Positions 18,846 through 27,104 of a stretch of 62,167 bases of DNA are shown one piece after another. The position numbers and the translations under genes were made by a program. The notes beneath the pieces were generated by a model. That model was not told where the DNA came from and ran no database searches. It worked only from the letters and a program-made list of their open reading frames with translations. Source of the stretch: Mycobacterium attenuatum. Lineage in GTDB: Bacteria > Actinomycetota > Actinomycetes > Mycobacteriales > Mycobacteriaceae. The stretch is from positions 1 through 62,167 of the forward strand of contig NZ_UPHT01000006.1 in NCBI RefSeq assembly GCF_900566085.1. The letters are read 5' to 3'. Positions within the stretch are counted from its first letter, which is position 1, and every line of letters begins with the position of its first letter.

Positions 18846-19142
18846 CTACCGCATCGTGTGTTTGGCCATCTCGCGCGCCAGTTTCTGCGCAGTCACGCAA
18901 TCAGTGACTGACCCTAGGCAAGGCGGCTTCGTTAAGGGTGCGAGATTCCACCGCGCCGGCGATCGTGGCCAACCCGCGTCGGCTGCGATTCTGGCTGCGT
19001 TGATGAGGTTGTCCTGGACAAGCTGGTTGAGGAAAAGGCTCGCGTGGTCGGCGGGGCTTGTTGCGGTCGTCACGTGCGGTGTGGTTGTGGGCGTGTTCAG
19101 ATCGGTGTCCGCTTGGGCTTTCCAGTTGTAGGTTGGGTTCAT
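18846..19142 (-). CDS. Hypothetical 98-residue protein, possibly a remnant
   Basis: ORF starting MNPTYNWKAQADTDLN with AGGA about 9 nt upstream. The first two thirds use G/C-ending codons strongly and contain a helical-looking stretch (ASLFLNQLVQDNLINAARIAADAG). The last third (after SPARWNLAP) has weaker codon bias, as if the frame were decaying or chance-extended. I do not recognise the family. It could be a genuine small gene or a truncated one. Confidence 0.4.
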   Translation of the reverse strand: MNPTYNWKAQADTDLNTPTTTPHVTTATSPADHASLFLNQLVQDNLINAARIAADAGWPRSPARWNLAPLTKPPCLGSVTDCVTAQKLAREMAKHTMR

Positions 19143-19486
19143 CAGCGTCGATCCTGGACTCCACATCCGCTGTTCACGGCAGTAGCACCAGTTCCATTTC
19201 TTGGACGATTCGTCTGGGCGATGGCCTCGGTGAACGACCCGGTATCACACTAGCCTCCTGGGCGGTGTCAGCGAATCATGTTCCGGCGCATCGGGATACG
19301 GTTTCGGGCGGTCTCGGGCATCGTTCGCCCGGGTAGCCATGAGTCCGGCATTGACTTTCGCGCTGCGCGAATGCGTTTGATGATTAGCCGACTGTCTGTG
19401 GACGTCGCCGGTTTGTGCCGCGCCGTCGCGAGCAGTCCGGTCGATGAGCCGGCATCGGCAGTTGACCGACTTGGGCAACCAAAGCT
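19143..19486. other. Gene-free stretch
   Basis: About 340 nt between the hypothetical ORF and the palindrome at 19487. Open frames on both strands here show no recognisable protein features. A TTGACC hexamer at 19462-19467 is a possible -35 element for the downstream operon, with TGATAC at 18-nt spacing; this is weak. Confidence 0.3.
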
Positions 19487-19500
19487 GATACGCGCGTATC
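19487..19500. promoter_or_regulatory. Perfect 14-bp palindrome, candidate operator
   Basis: GATACGCGCGTATC is fully self-complementary. The last GTAT also pairs with ATAC in the overlapping GTATCGCATAC, so three GTATC-type half-sites lie in about 20 bp. It overlaps the possible -10 of the promoter suggested at 19462-19491 and precedes the 19587-21276 gene pair, so repression of that pair is plausible. Confidence 0.45.
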
Positions 19501-19586
19501 GCATACAGTGCATGTGTATAACGGCCAGCGTGGTTCCGCGCCGCGGATCAGTTGGCCAGTATGCGATCAGCCATAAGGAGCTGACA

Positions 19587-19706
19587 GTGACGTTGTGGGT
19601 CGTTTCTGACGACGTGGCAAGCGCGGCGGTGCTCAGCGCTGCAGTGGGGCCCGCTCGCGCTGCTGCCGCACCGACGAGCCACACGGTGGTGGCGCATGCC
19701 GGCTAA
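19587..19706 (+). CDS. Small 39-residue protein coupled to the 526-residue protein
   Basis: GTG 19587 is preceded by AAGGAG with 6 nt spacing, one of the best ribosome sites in this stretch. The product (starts MTLWVVSDDVASAAV, ends HTVVAHAG) is Ala/Val-rich and weakly hydrophobic. Its stop TAA at 19704-19706 lies beyond the ATG of the next gene at 19696, an 11-nt overlap in another frame, the usual arrangement for translational coupling. No family is recognised. It may be a leader peptide that sets expression of the downstream gene or a functional partner. Confidence 0.5.
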   Translation: MTLWVVSDDVASAAVLSAAVGPARAAAAPTSHTVVAHAG

Positions 19707-21276
19707 GCCCAAGCGGTCTCGTTCGCACAACGATGCTATAGCCGATAGCTCTACCCGCGGGCAAGCTCGCCGCACACCCCGCCCGGCCAAATCGCCTCGA
19801 CACAGCGCCCGTGTGGTCGGCGTCGCGCTGGGAGCACTCGCGCTGACTGGCACGGCTGGTGCCAACCTGGATGTCGCGGCGCCCCCACCGGTGAGGAGTG
19901 CTCAGCTCAGCGTGGGCCGACTTGCTATCACGCTAAGTGCTCACGAGGCGTTCAAACTCGATACCTGCACAACAGCAGGCACTGGAAATTTGGGCACCAA
20001 CTCCACCGACACCTCTACCACGAGTTCCACATCTCCCGACACGAACGCCACCGCCATCACCTCCATCAGTGAGTCCTATGGCATCGGCGAAGCGTCGACG
20101 AACAACAACACCGACAATGCCGATACTGCCGCCCTCCCCGTCGTCGACCTCGTGCGGCCAAATATCCGGGCAGACCACGAAGATTCCGAAGAATCATCAA
20201 GCGAATCATTAGAACCCGGCGGCTGGCTGCAGCCGTTGCCAAGCGTGGGAGTTCAGGTCGTCGGCGCATTCCTACCTACGCAGAAAGATGAGACCACACT
20301 TTCTTGGGTCCTTACTCCGCTGAACTTTTCCGAGACGCAAACCGCAGCGGCCCGGCACTACATGCCCGGCGTCGGTTGGGTAGCCGACGAGTTCGTTCAC
20401 CGTTTCAGCGGTCTGGAATTTCTGGTTGCAGAACGCGTCGCCGCGCTCGATTTCTATTCAGAAGGAAATGCTGCCGGACACAATGCTTCCGAAGAATCGT
20501 CCAGCGAATCATCGGACTATGTTGCCGATCACGGTGATTCCGAAGAATCGTCGAACGAATCATCAGAGCCGGCCAATCCCCTCGCGGTGAACCGCATTGT
20601 CGGGCAAATCGACACACGGGAAGATGAAGAAGCTGCCAGAACTCACTTAACTCCAACGAATATATCATCGACGCAAACCGAAGGGATTCCATTCTACATA
20701 CCCGACGTTGGCTGGGTAGACAGCGAGTCCGCTAGTACGTTCAGAGCTGAGCTAGCAGGCCACCAGTCGGCCGCCAGCATATTCAGATCTTTCGAGGTAA
20801 CGAATGAAATTAATCCACTTGAGTTCGACCTCACTGAAATTCCGGATAGCTTCATCGGACTTTCGCATAATGATCTTTCGCGCAACGCTGGCAATTATAT
20901 AAGTAATCTGTATGCAGGCCTTCCTCCGCGTGAAGACCCAGCCGCCCTCCAATTGTCCGAAACTGCGGGGTCGGAGGAGATGGAGACGGAACAGCGACTA
21001 GGGTCGAAAACTTACCCAGAAAATGAAATCTCCGCCTCGGCTAGCTTCAACGATGACATCTCCAACAATAACGCGGCTGAAGATGCCGTGAACGCGGAGC
21101 TGTCGTCAGCGCAAATTCAATTTAGCGACCCTTACGCCGGCACGCCCGATTACGAAGCCATGAGCATTGCTGCGCTCGAGAGATTCGAATATGACAACGT
21201 AGTCGCCGACTTCAACAATAACAATGCCGCTGCAGTCGGCACTTCCAATGACGCAGGTTCAAACAATAACAATTAA
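19696..21276 (+). CDS. Unrecognised exported Ser/Glu/Asn-rich repeat protein
   Basis: Protein of 526 residues. Residues 1-37 are strongly basic; 38-57 are hydrophobic with a small-residue end (TGTAGA), consistent with a signal peptide or anchor. Residues 91-145 are Thr/Ser/Asn-rich. Three acidic serine clusters follow (163-173, 264-273, 281-291; core SEESSxES). Two copies of a module occur about 112 residues apart: LTPxNxSxTQT followed by YxPxVGWV (206-229 and 318-341). The C-terminus is Asn-rich and ends SNNNN. Only one Cys is present. The coding DNA is much more AT-rich than its neighbours (20641-20700 is 40% G+C by direct count). I know no family match. It lies among PE hydrolases, between PE2 and ptbB, where M. 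tuberculosis has nothing comparable. A surface or secreted adhesin-like or ion-binding role is only a guess. Confidence 0.75.
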   Translation: MPAKPKRSRSHNDAIADSSTRGQARRTPRPAKSPRHSARVVGVALGALALTGTAGANLDVAAPPPVRSAQLSVGRLAITLSAHEAFKLDTCTTAGTGNLGTNSTDTSTTSSTSPDTNATAITSISESYGIGEASTNNNTDNADTAALPVVDLVRPNIRADHEDSEESSSESLEPGGWLQPLPSVGVQVVGAFLPTQKDETTLSWVLTPLNFSETQTAAARHYMPGVGWVADEFVHRFSGLEFLVAERVAALDFYSEGNAAGHNASEESSSESSDYVADHGDSEESSNESSEPANPLAVNRIVGQIDTREDEEAARTHLTPTNISSTQTEGIPFYIPDVGWVDSESASTFRAELAGHQSAASIFRSFEVTNEINPLEFDLTEIPDSFIGLSHNDLSRNAGNYISNLYAGLPPREDPAALQLSETAGSEEMETEQRLGSKTYPENEISASASFNDDISNNNAAEDAVNAELSSAQIQFSDPYAGTPDYEAMSIAALERFEYDNVVADFNNNNAAAVGTSNDAGSNNNN

Positions 21277-21401
21277 ACCCGCAGATTGGTGGAATACTTC
21301 GGCTAGTCCGGGAGCCAGGCCTGAACCTGGCGGGAGCAGCCGACGACCACTTGCTAGTTCCCAAGATAATTGGCGCGGCATCACCCATGACGGGTCAACG
21401 C

Positions 21402-23072
21402 TCAGAAATCGGTGACCACGATGCCCAACAGGACCAGGCCCTCAAGCCCGCCGGCAAGCGCAAGCAATCCCACGTCCGCCGCGATCGGATAACCGATGGC
21501 ATTGATCAGCCCGATCGGGTCACCGTTGACCGCCTGCTCGATCCCGTCCAGGAAGAGGTTGAGGTCGTACGACGGCACTTCGGTCACCCCCGCATTGAGG
21601 ATGTCCGCCGTCGGAAGCAGTGACTCGTATGCGCTGGAGAGCCCACCGGAAACGGCGTTGGTGAGATAGGTGTTCGTGGCCTGCAGATCGGTGATTAGGC
21701 CGTCGATCGACGTCGGCACTACCAACGCCGGTGGTGGCACAGCAAATGATGCAAGCAACTGTGATGACCCCAGGCTGGGAACGGTGGGCGGTCCCGGTGG
21801 CGGCTGCATCAGCACATCGTTGAGTGCGGCGTTGAAGCCCTGCTGGGTTCCGGTGACCAATTCTCCGGCGACGACGGCCGGGTCGATCTGCGGAAACAGC
21901 CCGAACGGCGTGGGCACATTCGCCGGCGCGGTCGAATAGCCGTAATGCGGGTCGCCGTAACCCAAGTTCACGATCGTCGTCAGATTCGGCTGCAGCAGAT
22001 CCGCCAGGGGGTTGCCCACTACTGGGATGAAGCGCAGCGGGTCCAGCAGCGGCAAATTATGCGTCCGAATGAGGTAATACGACGTGTTTCCGTGGTATGT
22101 CGGCTCCGTGGGCAACTTGATCAGATCGCCCGGCGGCAGCGTCTGCGGGTTGATATCCGGGGTATCGGTGTGGACGAAGGCAATGCCGGCAATGGCGTTC
22201 AGATCCGAGACGATATTGAGCGGATAGCGCGGGAAGTCGGCGAAGCCGTCGTATTCGTGGGTGTAGATCGAGGTCGGGTAGATCGTATCGGCGGGTGTCG
22301 CGCCGTAGAAGTCCACGCCCAGGCTGGGCAGGTTCAGCCCGGCGAAGCGCGACAGCAGCCCGCCGTTGGGGTTCATCGGGTTGGCCAGCAGGACGAAGCC
22401 CAGCTTGTCGGCGGGCGGAGCGGTGCCTGGAGGCATGGCCGCCAGGTTCCGCATCTCCAACGAGGCGATGATCGCGCTTTGTGAGTAGCCGCCGACAACG
22501 ACGCTATTGCCCAGGGTGTTGACCTCGTTCAGGATCGCGTTGTGCAGGATCGTCACGCCCTCGGTCACCGAGGTGCTCAGCGGCAAGCTCTTTTCGCCGG
22601 TAATCGGATACAACTGCTCCGGGGTGAACAGCGCCAGCGCATTGGTGGCTCCGAATTGCGGAGTGATGTAATTGAGCAGGCCATTCACGTAATCGGTTCC
22701 CGGCGTTGGGTTTCCGCTGCCGCCCATGATCAGGGAAACGGTCGGCCCCGTCAGTGGCGACGTCGCGATGGCAGCCGACACGGTTGCCCCATTGGCGGCT
22801 TCAGCGTGCGCGTAGGCCAAACCGGCGGCGCCCAATGTCCGGGTGAACTCCGCCTGAAACGCCTCCAACAGTTTGACGATGGCCTGGTACTCCCGGCCGT
22901 AGGCGCCGAACAAATTAGCGATGGCCGCCGACACCTCGTCAGCCGCCGCTGCCGCCAGGCGTGACGTCGGAGCGGCTGCTGCGGCGCTGGCGGAGCTGAC
23001 CGCGGCGCCAATGCGTTCAAGATCGGCCGCGGCCGTCGCCATGAGCGCGGGCTCGGCGAGCACGTACCCCAT
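21402..23072 (-). CDS. PE family protein with PE-PPE serine hydrolase domain
   Basis: Protein of 556 residues starting MGYVLAEPALMATAAADLERI. The frame continues 3 codons further to 23081, but AAGGAGG lies directly against that ATG and 9 nt from 23072, which decides for 23072. Secretion motif YAHAE is at residues 87-91, the nucleophile Ser197 in GYSQS, and the Asp block is HEYDGFADFPRYP. It is a paralogue of PE1/PE2 and has no counterpart between PE2 and ptbB in M. tuberculosis. Probable exported esterase. Confidence 0.9.
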   Translation of the reverse strand: MGYVLAEPALMATAAADLERIGAAVSSASAAAAAPTSRLAAAAADEVSAAIANLFGAYGREYQAIVKLLEAFQAEFTRTLGAAGLAYAHAEAANGATVSAAIATSPLTGPTVSLIMGGSGNPTPGTDYVNGLLNYITPQFGATNALALFTPEQLYPITGEKSLPLSTSVTEGVTILHNAILNEVNTLGNSVVVGGYSQSAIIASLEMRNLAAMPPGTAPPADKLGFVLLANPMNPNGGLLSRFAGLNLPSLGVDFYGATPADTIYPTSIYTHEYDGFADFPRYPLNIVSDLNAIAGIAFVHTDTPDINPQTLPPGDLIKLPTEPTYHGNTSYYLIRTHNLPLLDPLRFIPVVGNPLADLLQPNLTTIVNLGYGDPHYGYSTAPANVPTPFGLFPQIDPAVVAGELVTGTQQGFNAALNDVLMQPPPGPPTVPSLGSSQLLASFAVPPPALVVPTSIDGLITDLQATNTYLTNAVSGGLSSAYESLLPTADILNAGVTEVPSYDLNLFLDGIEQAVNGDPIGLINAIGYPIAADVGLLALAGGLEGLVLLGIVVTDF

Positions 23073-23169
23073 CCGGCGCATCCTCCTTCACGACCAATCT
23101 CAGGCGCTCAAGGCAACCTGTCCGCAGCTTTGGTGCCTAGCCCTTTCGTTCGGGTTCTGCCGAATTCGG

Positions 23170-24810
23170 CTAGAAACTCAGGGCCTGCAACTGCTGAATA
23201 ATTGCCGCCACCGTCCGCACGATCGCAATGAATTCGATCATGCCGCCCAGCGCGGCCAGCCCCGCGCTGGCGGCTAGAGGTAACTCGATCGCGGCAATGA
23301 AGTTTCCGTGGAATAGCTGGTTCAGGAACAAGCTGAGGTCGTAAGCCGGAAGAATCGTGACAAAAGCCAGACCGAGATCTGCCGTGGGCAGCAGAAGTGA
23401 GTAGCTGTCCGACACCACGGCCGCAAAAGTGCTGGCGATATTGGCCGGCGTCGCGGGCACCGGTGTTGGACCCGGCGGCAGGATCTGCTGGATGAACGGT
23501 GGGTACCCGATCACCGGCAGTTGGGGAGGGTTGAGTGCAGCCGGCAGCGTTGCCGCAAAGTCGTTGATGCCTTGCTGGGTTCCGGCAACCAGGGCATCGA
23601 AGACGACGCCCGGCGGGACGTTGGGGAAGAGTCCGAAGGGGGTCGGAATATTCGCGGGGCTTGTCGAATAACCGAAGTTCGGATCGCCGTAGCCCAGGTT
23701 GACGAACACCCTCAAGTCGGGCTCGATGAGTGCGGCCAGCGGTGGTCCGATGACCGGGATTGCCCGCAGCGGGTCCAGCAGCGGCAGGTGCGCGGTTGGA
23801 ATCATGTAGTACTGATTCGACGTCACGCCTTCGGTCGGCAGCAGTATGGCGTTCGCTACCTGTTGCGCGGTGAGATTCGGATATTGGGTGTGCACGGTGA
23901 TTATCCCGAAAACCGCGTTGATGTCGGACAGGACATTGAGCGGATACCGCGGGAAGTCGGCGAAACCGTCGTATTCGAGCGTGTAGGTAGTTGTCGGATA
24001 GGGGTTATCCGCAGTCGCTCCGTAGAACGGCAGGCCGAGGGTGGAGATGTTCAGCCCGGGTATCCGCGAAAGGATGCCGCCGTTGGGATTCATTTCGTTG
24101 CCGATGAAGATGAAGCTAAGCTGACTCGGGTCTGGCTTATTGGGGCCCAGAGAAAGAAGCTGCTGTATTTCCAGGGACGATATGACGGCGCTTTGGGAAT
24201 AGCCGAAAACGGTGACATGGTTTCCGGCATGGATCTGCTCCCAAATCGCGGTATCGAGAATCTGCAGCCCTGTTTGCACCGAGTTTTGAAAGGGCAGCGA
24301 TTTGACGCCGGTAATGGGATACAGCTCTTCAATGGTGTTCAGCGGGTTCACTACCACGCCGGGCGGCAAGAATAAATTGGTGATGTTGGTGACGTACTGA
24401 ATCGAGGGTATCGGTGATCCGGTGCCGCTCATGACGATCGCTGTGTTCTGACCAAAAACCGGCGGTACTGCGGTGGGCGAGGTTGGCGTAAAGAGTCCGG
24501 CGGTGGCGCCTTTCACCAGGGAGGCGGCGCTGATGGCTTCGTCGCCGAAGTAGGCGTTCGCGGCCGCCGCCAACTTTTGGGTGAATTGGCTATATAGCGA
24601 GCCGAGTTGTGCGTTGACCGCTTGGTATTCCTGCCCGAACGTGGCGAACAGTTGCGCGATGGCGGCCGACACCTCGTCCGCAGCGGCCGTGGCGATCGTG
24701 GTCGTCGGACCTGCCACGGACGCGGCGGCCTCGCTGATCGCCGTGCCGATCCCGGCCAACTCGGTGGCGGCCGCGGTCATGGCCGGCGGCTGCGTGAGAA
24801 CGTACGACAA
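23170..24810 (-). CDS. PE family protein with PE-PPE serine hydrolase domain, TTG start
   Basis: Protein of 546 residues starting MSYVLTQPPAMTAAATELAGI. The start codon is TTG at 24808-24810, supported by AGGAGG with 8 nt spacing and by the PE consensus. Secretion motif YFGDE is at residues 87-91; Ser205 lies in GYSQS; the Asp block is LEYDGFADFPRYP. The usual EAANA after the secretion motif reads EAISA, so this copy is more diverged. Same strand as the other PE genes and about 97 nt upstream of the preceding copy, so they may be co-transcribed. Confidence 0.9.
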   Translation of the reverse strand: MSYVLTQPPAMTAAATELAGIGTAISEAAASVAGPTTTIATAAADEVSAAIAQLFATFGQEYQAVNAQLGSLYSQFTQKLAAAANAYFGDEAISAASLVKGATAGLFTPTSPTAVPPVFGQNTAIVMSGTGSPIPSIQYVTNITNLFLPPGVVVNPLNTIEELYPITGVKSLPFQNSVQTGLQILDTAIWEQIHAGNHVTVFGYSQSAVISSLEIQQLLSLGPNKPDPSQLSFIFIGNEMNPNGGILSRIPGLNISTLGLPFYGATADNPYPTTTYTLEYDGFADFPRYPLNVLSDINAVFGIITVHTQYPNLTAQQVANAILLPTEGVTSNQYYMIPTAHLPLLDPLRAIPVIGPPLAALIEPDLRVFVNLGYGDPNFGYSTSPANIPTPFGLFPNVPPGVVFDALVAGTQQGINDFAATLPAALNPPQLPVIGYPPFIQQILPPGPTPVPATPANIASTFAAVVSDSYSLLLPTADLGLAFVTILPAYDLSLFLNQLFHGNFIAAIELPLAASAGLAALGGMIEFIAIVRTVAAIIQQLQALSF

Positions 24811-24914
24811 GACGCCATCCTCCTGGCGACGGGGTGCACAAACCGGGTACCCGTTGAGCCTAAGGCGATTCCGCGATCGTGTCTGGGCTTTGAGCCGACC
24901 TCAAAGATCGGTGT

Positions 24915-25724
24915 TCAGCCCAGTAGCGCGGTACGCAAGCGGTCGACATCAGTCGCCGCAATACCCGCGTCGCGAAGGTAGGCGCCGACCGATCCCCAGG
25001 TCTCGTCGATCGTCTGCCACGATGCGGCGAGGTACTCGGGCCGGACGCCGAGCACGCCGTCGGACAGCCGGGCTTCGGTGAAGGTCACCACTTCGGGCGT
25101 CAGTTCGGTGTCGGAGCGCTGCCGGATCATTTCCGAGATGCGTTCCCGCAACTGCGGTACCGCGTCGTTGCTGCGCAGGAAGTCGGTCAGGATGGCGTCG
25201 CGGTCGATGCCTATGGCGTCCAGCACGGTGGCCACCACGAACCCGGTGCGGTCTTTGCCCGCAAAGCAATGCGTGAGCACCGCCCGCGCGTCGGCCAACA
25301 AAGTGACGACGCGGTACAGGGCGCGTTGCGCACCGGCGCGCGTGGGAAATTGGCGGTACTCGTCGGTCATGTAGCGCACGGCTGTTTCGTTGATGGACTC
25401 CCCGTCCGGGGTTTCGGTCATCAGCTGCCGAAAGGCGTGCTCGTGCGGCGCATCGGTGTCATTGTGCCCGTCGTCGGCCAGGTCGGGGAACGGCAGTAGG
25501 TGGACGTCGACGCCGGGGGGCACCCGGCCGGGACCGCGCCGGACGACCTCACGCGACGAGCGCAGGTCGGCGACATCGGTGACAGCCAGCCGGCGCAGCG
25601 CTTCGCGACCGGCGTCATCGAGGCGACTCAACTCGCTCGAGCGAAATAGCCGACCGGGCCTCAGCGCGGCGCTGTCGGCAACGTCACGAAAGTTCCATGC
25701 GCCGGCTAACTCCAATTCAGCCAT
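24915..25724 (-). CDS. ptbB: Secreted-type tyrosine/lipid phosphatase PtpB (Rv0153c-like)
   Basis: Protein of 269 residues of the PtpB family. The P-loop [10 protein letters not shown] has nucleophile Cys153 and the HCxxGKDR pattern shared with phosphoinositide phosphatases. N-terminal [11 protein letters not shown] and [13 protein letters not shown] are typical. In M. tuberculosis the homologue is secreted and acts on host phosphoinositides and phosphotyrosine. There is no classical signal peptide here. The start ATG 25724 overlaps the fadE2 end by 8 nt, so both genes form an operon. M. tuberculosis length is 276 residues. Confidence 0.92.
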   Translation of the reverse strand: MAELELAGAWNFRDVADSAALRPGRLFRSSELSRLDDAGREALRRLAVTDVADLRSSREVVRRGPGRVPPGVDVHLLPFPDLADDGHNDTDAPHEHAFRQLMTETPDGESINETAVRYMTDEYRQFPTRAGAQRALYRVVTLLADARAVLTHCFAGKDRTGFVVATVLDAIGIDRDAILTDFLRSNDAVPQLRERISEMIRQRSDTELTPEVVTFTEARLSDGVLGVRPEYLAASWQTIDETWGSVGAYLRDAGIAATDVDRLRTALLG

Positions 25725-26949
25725 GTCGGGTGGCCGCGGCGGCGAGCACGGATTTCTCCCGCCCCAGCTCGGCGCGGGCAATGGAGCGCAGGTGCACCTC
25801 GTCGGGTCCGTCGAAGATCCGCATCGCACGATGCCAGCTGTAGAGCCGGGCCAACGGCGTGTCGTCGCTGACCCCGGCAGCTCCGTGTATCTGGATCGCG
25901 CGGTCGATCACGTCGCAGGCGACCTGCGGGGCTACCGCCTTGATCATTGCGACCAGGTGGCGAGCCTCCTTATTGCCGTGCTGATCGATAGTCCACGCCG
26001 CCTTCTCGCACAGCAGCCTTGCCTGGTCGATTTCGTTGCGCGACTTGGCAATTGCTTGTTGCACCACACCCTGATCGGCGAGCGGACGGCCGAACGCCAC
26101 CCGGTTACGCGCCCGGTCGACCATGAGAGCCAGCGCACGTTCGGCTCCGCCCAACGCGCGCATGCAGTGGTGGATGCGGCCCGGGCCCAGGCGGGCCTGG
26201 GCGATCGCGAATCCGGAGCCTTCTTCGCCGAGCAGGTTGGTGGCCGGCACCCGGACGTCGTCGTAGCTGACCTCGCAGTGGCCGTGCTGGTCCTGCCACC
26301 CGAAAACGGGTGTGGAACGGATGACCCGCACCCCTGGGGTGTCCATCGGCACCAGGATCATCGACTGCTGTTGGTGGGCGGCCGCGGCGGGGTTGGTGCG
26401 CCCCATCACGATCAAGATCTTGCAGCGCGGGTCCGACGCACCCGACGTCCACCATTTGCGGCCGTTGATGACGTAGTCACTGCCGTCACGCGAGATGGTG
26501 GTTTCGATGTTGCGGGCATCGCTGCTGGCGACCGCGGGTTCGGTCATGGAGAAGGCGCTGCGGATCTCGCCGTCCAGCAATGGTTGCAGCCACTGCCGAC
26601 GCTGCTCTTCGGTGCCGAACATGTGCAGGATTTCCATGTTGCCGGTGTCGGGCGCGGCGCAGTTCAATGCCTCGGGCGCAATCTCCAAGCTCCACCCCGT
26701 CAGCTCGGCGAGCGGTGCGTACTCGAGGTTGGTCAAGCCCGACTCCGCGGGCAGGAACAGGTTCCACAGGCCGAGCTCTTTGGCCCTGATCTTGAGTTCC
26801 TCGATGATCGGCGGCACGGTGTGGTCATCCGGGCCGGCCTCGCGACGATATCTCTCGTAGTCGGACTCTGCCGGGAAGACGTACTCCGTCATGAAGCTGG
26901 ACAACCGCTTGTGGTAGTCGATGACCTTGGCCGACATCGCGAAGTCCAT
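25717..26949 (-). CDS. fadE2: Acyl-CoA dehydrogenase FadE2 (Rv0154c-like)
   Basis: Protein of 410 residues. Acyl-CoA dehydrogenase domains run in order: N-terminal helices with [22 protein letters not shown], the middle beta domain ([32 protein letters not shown]) and a C-terminal helical domain ([18 protein letters not shown]) ending in [19 protein letters not shown]. It catalyses FAD-dependent alpha-beta dehydrogenation in fatty-acid breakdown. ATG 26949 is chosen; 26970 and 26937 are alternatives. It overlaps ptbB and is divergent from the PPE gene, with an iron box between them. Confidence 0.92.
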   Translation of the reverse strand: MDFAMSAKVIDYHKRLSSFMTEYVFPAESDYERYRREAGPDDHTVPPIIEELKIRAKELGLWNLFLPAESGLTNLEYAPLAELTGWSLEIAPEALNCAAPDTGNMEILHMFGTEEQRRQWLQPLLDGEIRSAFSMTEPAVASSDARNIETTISRDGSDYVINGRKWWTSGASDPRCKILIVMGRTNPAAAAHQQQSMILVPMDTPGVRVIRSTPVFGWQDQHGHCEVSYDDVRVPATNLLGEEGSGFAIAQARLGPGRIHHCMRALGGAERALALMVDRARNRVAFGRPLADQGVVQQAIAKSRNEIDQARLLCEKAAWTIDQHGNKEARHLVAMIKAVAPQVACDVIDRAIQIHGAAGVSDDTPLARLYSWHRAMRIFDGPDEVHLRSIARAELGREKSVLAAAATRHG

Positions 26950-27033
26950 TACTTCACCATAAGGCACCATAAGGCGCGGAATTCACTGGCCAATTGCCGG
27001 GCAGTCGCGCTCAAGTCGCAAGCAGCAGCGCAG

Positions 27034-27052
27034 GCGAGTTAGGCTAACCTTA
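27034..27052. promoter_or_regulatory. IdeR iron-box (near consensus)
   Basis: The 19-mer matches the mycobacterial IdeR consensus TTAGGTTAGGCTAACCTAA at 14 of 19 positions, with the central 13 bases (GTTAGGCTAACCT) identical. It lies 53 nt before the PPE start and 85 nt before the fadE2 start, between divergent genes. Iron-replete repression of the PPE gene is the simplest reading. Confidence 0.75.
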
Positions 27053-27104
27053 GCTTACGATATGCCATAGATACTGTTGCAAGCAGCACTAAAAGGCGGA
27101 CCCG

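Noticed and set aside
19268..19684. Minus-strand 138-residue frame upstream of the unknown operon
   Set aside because: No ribosome site or domain; it crosses the palindrome and the small coupled ORF and looks like chance openness.
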